DNA from: Nonomuraea rhodomycinica
GTDB lineage: Bacteria; Actinomycetota; Actinomycetes; Streptosporangiales; Streptosporangiaceae
NCBI RefSeq assembly: GCF_013363995.1
Contig: NZ_JABWGO010000004.1
Coordinates: 310,001-374,000 of the forward strand
Reading direction: 5' to 3'
Length of the DNA stretch: 64,000 nucleotides
This document shows, one piece after another, positions 60,688 to 64,000 of the stretch (its first letter is position 1; each line of letters begins with the position of its first letter). Position numbers and translations under genes: made by a program. The notes below the pieces were generated by a model. It searched no databases and was not told where the DNA came from. It was given only the letters and a program-made list of their open reading frames with translations.

Positions 60688-61605
60688 TCAGCCCCCGGCG
60701 ATCTGCTCGCCCGCGTAGTCGAGCAGCCGCTCCGCCGTGCTGAAGCGGCGGGCGTTCTGGTCGCCGAGCAGCACGCCGACCACCTCCCGGCCGCTGCGCT
60801 CCCCGGCGAACAGCAGGCAGAACCCCGCGTCGTTGGTGAAGCCGGTCTTGACGCCGAGCACCCCGTCGGCCTGCTGGAGCAGCTTGTTGGTGTTGCGCCA
60901 GGTGTGCGCCCGGTGCACCGCCGTCTTGGCCACCTTGTGCGTCTCGGCGCCCACGACCGACCTGAACGTCGGGTCGTCCAGCGCGATGTCGGCGAGCTTG
61001 ACCTGGTCCACGGCCGTGGAGTAACCGCCCTTGGCCGGGGTCGGCAGGCCGTCGGCGTTGGCGTAGCGGGTGTCGGCGAGGCCGAGGCGCTTGGCCTCGG
61101 CGTTCATCTTGGCCACGAACGCGGTCATGCCCGGGCCGTACTTGCGCGCCAGCGCGTTGGCGGCGTCCGCCCCCGACGGCAGCATCAGCCCGTACAGCAG
61201 GTCGCGGACCGTCAGCCGCTCGCCCTTCTTCAGCGCGGCCGTGGTGGCGCCGTTGCTCGTGGCGTGGCGCACGTCCGCCGCGGTGATCTCGACGGTGTCG
61301 GTGAGCCGGGCCTCGCGCAGCACCACGTGCGCGGTCATGACCTTGACCAGGCTGGCCACCGGGACCCGGCGGGTCTCCCGCTTGCTGAAGTGGACCGTTC
61401 CGGCCGAGTCGACGACGTAGGCCTCCTTCGCGCCGACCGCCGGCACCGTGGCCGTGGCCGTGGCCGTGGCGGTGGCGGTGGCCGTGGCGGTGGCCGTGGC
61501 GGACGCCGGCGCCGCGACGGCCGGCATGGCGCCCGCGGGCGCGGGCGAGGCGACCCCCAGGGCGAGAACGAGTGCGGCAGAACCGCTGAAACCCCCAATA
61601 CGCAT
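60688..61605 (-). CDS. D-alanyl-D-alanine carboxypeptidase (penicillin-binding protein)
   Basis: 305 residues from ATG 61605. Signal peptide (GFSGSAALVLALGVASPAP). An Ala-Thr dipeptide run (~10 AT pairs) precedes the catalytic domain and is encoded by a 6-base repeat at about 61448-61500. S11-family motifs: VASLVKVMTAH (SxxK, catalytic Ser), LMLPSGADAANAL (the SxN position reads SGA), and LGVKTGFTNDAG (KTG). Established: trims D-Ala from peptidoglycan stem peptides outside the cell. Divergent repeat number may vary between strains. Confidence 0.9.
   Translation of the reverse strand: MRIGGFSGSAALVLALGVASPAPAGAMPAVAAPASATATATATATATATATATVPAVGAKEAYVVDSAGTVHFSKRETRRVPVASLVKVMTAHVVLREARLTDTVEITAADVRHATSNGATTAALKKGERLTVRDLLYGLMLPSGADAANALARKYGPGMTAFVAKMNAEAKRLGLADTRYANADGLPTPAKGGYSTAVDQVKLADIALDDPTFRSVVGAETHKVAKTAVHRAHTWRNTNKLLQQADGVLGVKTGFTNDAGFCLLFAGERSGREVVGVLLGDQNARRFSTAERLLDYAGEQIAGG
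61448..61500. repeat. 6-bp simple sequence repeat in D,D-carboxypeptidase linker
   Basis: About nine copies of GTGGCC/GTGGCG on the plus strand encode alternating Ala-Thr in the linker after the signal peptide. In-frame (multiple of 3), so changes in number alter only linker length. Confidence 0.75.
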
Positions 61606-61749
61606 GGCGACATGCTCCCAGGTGATCAACGCTCCGTTTGCCGAACCAGGTCTCAAAGACGCGACAACAAGGACCAGTGCCGGGTAAACCGCCGTTACGG
61701 ACGACAGCGAACACCGCACGCAGCTCCCCGTAAGACGGGAAAGGCGTCC

Positions 61750-62268
61750 CTAGGCGGCGAGGGCCTTCTCGGCGCGCTTCCTGCGGCGCCAGACGGTGAA
61801 GGCGACGGCGCCCGCCACGGCCAGCACGGCCACGACCACCGCCGTCACCGGCGACGTGGCGGCCAGGCGCAGCCAGCCCCACACCAGCGCGGTCAGCCCG
61901 AACCACCACAGCGGCGCCCAGGTCAGGCAGCCCAGCGCGCTCGCCACCACGTACCACGGATAGGACACCCGCAGCGCCCCGGCCACCCAGGGCAGTGTGT
62001 GCCGCAGCATCGGCACCCAGAAGCAGCCGTAGACGGCCAGCGCGCCCCACCGCTCGACGACGTCCTCGATCTTCGCGATGCGCTCGCGGCCCAGCCGCAC
62101 GCCGACGCGCGAGTCGTACAGCCGCTCGCCGAGCTTGCGCCCGACCCAGTAGTAGACCTGGAACGCCCCGAACAGCGCCGCGATCAGGACGACGCCCACC
62201 AGCCAGTACGGCAGGCCGAGCCAGAACGGCTCACCGGGGGAGGGGACGGCCAGTGCCGGGCGCCACAT
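61750..62268 (-). CDS. DedA/VTT-family membrane protein
   Basis: 172 residues. WLGLPYWLVGVVLIAALFGA, YYWVGRKLGERLYDS, WGALAVYGCFWVPMLRHTLP, WVAGALRVSYPWYVVASALG: the DedA (SNARE-associated/VTT) pattern with Arg and Pro in the re-entrant loop, though shorter than usual (~200). Established: DedA proteins act in lipid carrier recycling and membrane homeostasis. An iron-box-like site lies 30 bases upstream of the start, an unusual setting for this family. Confidence 0.88.
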   Translation of the reverse strand: MWRPALAVPSPGEPFWLGLPYWLVGVVLIAALFGAFQVYYWVGRKLGERLYDSRVGVRLGRERIAKIEDVVERWGALAVYGCFWVPMLRHTLPWVAGALRVSYPWYVVASALGCLTWAPLWWFGLTALVWGWLRLAATSPVTAVVVAVLAVAGAVAFTVWRRRKRAEKALAA

Positions 62269-62297
62269 AGCGGAACATCACCACCCCAGATCGCACA

Positions 62298-62315
62298 AAG
62301 GTCAGCCTAACCTTA
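62298..62315. promoter_or_regulatory. IdeR/DmdR-like iron box
   Basis: AAGGTCAGCCTAACCTTA matches the actinobacterial iron-box dyad (TAGGTTAGCCTAACCTAA) at 15 of 18 positions, 30 bases upstream of the DedA start. The plus-strand gene at 62478 is 163 bases away. Predicted binding by a DtxR/IdeR repressor with Fe(II). Confidence 0.6.
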
Positions 62316-62477
62316 GTTCACGCCCGAGCGTGCCTGCCACAGCGGTCCGGCTGCCGGTGCTCCCCATCCTGTCGCACCGGCGGCCTGCACGGACGCCGCA
62401 AAAGGTGCAAGTCACCGACAACCGCCCCGCAATCGTCCTCGCCTACACCTGTACATGAGCGAAGAGGAGTGACGATC

Positions 62478-63029
62478 ATGGGGACGAGAAGCACCGCGGT
62501 CCTGGTCAGCGGTACGGCGAACACGGCCAAGCTGTTCGTCGCGGCGTTCGCCTTCACCGCCGCCTACGTGGGGTTCTCGGCCTACGACACCGCGAGCTCC
62601 GCACCCCGGGACGGGCACACCGTGACCCTGTCGGCCCGCGAGACGCCGATGACCACGCCGATGACCACGCCGATGACCCTGCCGATGACGACGCCGATCG
62701 CGTCGAGCGTGGCACCGGCCGCCCCCGGCACCGTGACGGTCGTCGAGACGCGCAGCGACACCGGGTGCGCCAAGACGTTCACGGCCAGGGGCGTGGTCGT
62801 CAACCCCGACCCGCACGGCACCGCCCTGTACGCCTGGCGGCTGGCCCGCCTGAGCCCGGACGGCCGCGTCTGGCGCGACTACCTGGTGGACCACGACGGG
62901 TTCGCCGGCCTCCGGGAGAGCGTCGACTGGTCGCCGCGCATCACCGGCAACCCGGGGTGGTACCGGGTCGAGCTGTCCGTGCGCGGCGCCGGCACGGTCA
63001 AGAGCAGGCGCTTCCAGGTCACCTGCTGA
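62478..63029 (+). CDS. Small secreted protein with Cys-bounded module
   Basis: 183 residues from ATG 62478 with AGAGGAG upstream (GTG 62469 alternative). Signal-anchor (TAKLFVAAFAFTAAYVGFSA), then a Met-Thr-Pro repeat (MTTPMTTPMTLPMTTP, DNA 62643-62700). The C-terminal ~95 residues begin GCAKTFTARGVVV and end KSRRFQVTC: a beta-rich module with one Cys at each end. It resembles the end of the pseudokinase at 7610 (GCDSAVVVTGTIV ... ASFTYKC). Inference: a stand-alone form of the same sensory or ligand domain. Confidence 0.82.
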   Translation: MGTRSTAVLVSGTANTAKLFVAAFAFTAAYVGFSAYDTASSAPRDGHTVTLSARETPMTTPMTTPMTLPMTTPIASSVAPAAPGTVTVVETRSDTGCAKTFTARGVVVNPDPHGTALYAWRLARLSPDGRVWRDYLVDHDGFAGLRESVDWSPRITGNPGWYRVELSVRGAGTVKSRRFQVTC

Positions 63030-63079
63030 CGGGCCCCGTCCAGGTCACCTGCCAACGGGCCCGCACGAACCGACGGCCC

Positions 63080-64000
63080 TCACAGGCCGACCGAGCGGCG
63101 GGCGGCGTCCACCCAGCGCGGCACGCCGACCCGCTCCGCCACCTCCAGCGCCTTGGTGTAGTGGTCGCGCGCCGCGTCCGGCTGCCCCAGCCGCAGCGCG
63201 AGGTCGCCGAGCGTCAGCGCGACCGGCCACAGCGCCACCACGCCGGTGCCCGCCCCCGCGACCCGGTCGGCGAACGGCACGAGCTTGTCGTAGCAGTCGA
63301 CCATCCGCTCCCGGTCGTCGAGCAGCATCCCGGCCAGCGCCCGCCACGTCATCGCCAGCTCGTACAGGAAGTCCGGCCGGACCGGCGGCCGGACGGCGGC
63401 CACGGCCTTGGCGTCGGCCAGGTGCCCGGCGGAGGCGAGCGCCAGCGCGTACGCGTCGAGCGTCCACTTGGCGCCCCGCTGGTGCGCCTCGGCCAGCAGC
63501 TCGACCGTCTCGGCCGCGCGGCCGTCCACCAGGTGCAGGCAGAACGTGGTGATCAGCGGCAGGTCCTGGCGGCCCTCCAGCATGCCGGCGCGGGCCGTCA
63601 TGCGGGCCGCCTCGCGGTAGGTGCGCTCGGCCCCCGCGTAGTCGCCGGCGATCATCAGCCGCTGCCCGGAGTACCAGGCGCAGACCGCGGCGGGCGCGGA
63701 CAGGTCGTACTGCCGGGCCAGCCGCTCCGCGGCGGCGGCGTGCTGGTCGGCCGCGGCGAACTGGCCGCGGGCCGCCGCGCACTCCAGCAGCACGAGGTGG
63801 GCGAGCGCCTGGGTGGCCATCTGGCCGGAGCGCTGGGCCACCTCCAGTAGCTCGCGGCCGATGCTCTCGCGGGTGTCGACGGCGGGGATGTCGTACGACT
63901 GGCGCAGCCGCCCGCTCAGCGCGGCGGCCAGCAGCACCGGGTCGCCGCTCTGCCGGGCCAGCTCCAGCGCCTCCAGCGACGCCTGCCGCCCGCGCTCGGG
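63080..64000 (-). CDS. C-terminal part of TPR-containing (AfsR/SARP-like) regulator (partial)
   Basis: Enters from the right edge in frame and stops at 63080; about 306 residues visible. Reads SLEALELARQSGDPVLLAAA at the edge, then helical repeats (ATQALAHLVLLECAAARGQF, SGQRLMIAGDYAGAERTYRE, LGQPDAARDHYTKALEVAER). This is the TPR tail commonly found after the NB-ARC part of AfsR/SARP or LuxR-type large activators. Identification rests on the tail only; the DNA-binding and ATPase parts lie outside the window. Confidence 0.7.
   Translation of the reverse strand, partial: PERGRQASLEALELARQSGDPVLLAAALSGRLRQSYDIPAVDTRESIGRELLEVAQRSGQMATQALAHLVLLECAAARGQFAAADQHAAAAERLARQYDLSAPAAVCAWYSGQRLMIAGDYAGAERTYREAARMTARAGMLEGRQDLPLITTFCLHLVDGRAAETVELLAEAHQRGAKWTLDAYALALASAGHLADAKAVAAVRPPVRPDFLYELAMTWRALAGMLLDDRERMVDCYDKLVPFADRVAGAGTGVVALWPVALTLGDLALRLGQPDAARDHYTKALEVAERVGVPRWVDAARRSVGL

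Noticed and set aside
1..64000. CRISPR arrays, rRNA genes, polyketide or NRPS modules
   Set aside because: No regularly spaced repeats, rRNA-like sequence or megasynthase domains were seen.

Overview
The window is high-GC DNA with strong third-position GC bias, GTG starts, many 4-base ATGA/GTGA gene overlaps and few TTA codons. This points to a filamentous actinomycete. The gene families (membrane Ser/Thr kinases, ECF42 sigma with DGPF proteins, DUF2510, DUF4235 and DUF4184 proteins, a lone LuxR-type HTH protein) fit the Streptosporangiaceae, for example a Nonomuraea-like organism. The genus is inference.

Layout. 0-5 kb: the start of an LPXTG-anchored acidic protein running off the left edge, a GH3 glycosidase, and a MerR regulator divergent from a short-chain dehydrogenase that lacks the usual catalytic Tyr. 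5-6.3 kb: a small LuxR-type HTH protein, tRNA-His and oligoribonuclease (orn). 6.3-14.3 kb: a membrane signalling block with a DUF2510 membrane protein, a pseudokinase and two transmembrane Ser/Thr kinases with extracytoplasmic domains. 14.3-16.7 kb: an FMN-binding PNPOx-type protein divergent from a MocR/PdxR regulator. 16.7-32.2 kb: mostly a surface-polymer region, with two paralogous CelD/BioF2-type GNATs, a DegT-like aminotransferase, two GT2 glycosyltransferases, a polysaccharide deacetylase, a flippase, a 1,002-residue membrane protein, a GH39-like glycosidase and a DUF418 protein. A phosphotransferase and a second dehydrogenase lie inside it. 32.5-36 kb: an ECF sigma factor fused to a zinc anti-sigma motif, a membrane helix and an outside domain, then a solute-binding/VWA membrane protein. 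36-38.7 kb: a cation transporter, a DUF4184 protein, a TrmH-type methyltransferase and a frameshifted small gene.

39-48 kb is the acquired part. A membrane STAND (NB-ARC)/TPR protein is followed, exactly at its stop codon, by an IS5-family element with a programmed -1 frameshift. This is followed by a 5.3-kb composite-transposon-like unit whose two outer ends are inverted copies of the same IS end (76 identical bases) flanked by TTA. It carries a TetR regulator with a clear operator, an ABC-2 exporter and a methyltransferase. Joining the flanks restores a contiguous host sequence in which the STAND gene still stops at the same residue.

48-56.7 kb holds small regulator/transport modules (LysE/LysR; CGNR regulator/MBL hydrolase/MFS; ECF42 sigma with two YCII proteins; two DHFR-like reductases; a DUF4235 protein). 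56.8-64 kb holds an Asp/His-rich secreted protein, an operon of a TPR-AAA+ ATPase and a TPR-membrane protein, a D,D-carboxypeptidase, a DedA protein behind an IdeR/DmdR-like iron box, a small secreted protein whose C-terminal module resembles those of the kinase cluster, and the C-terminal part of a large TPR regulator cut by the right edge.
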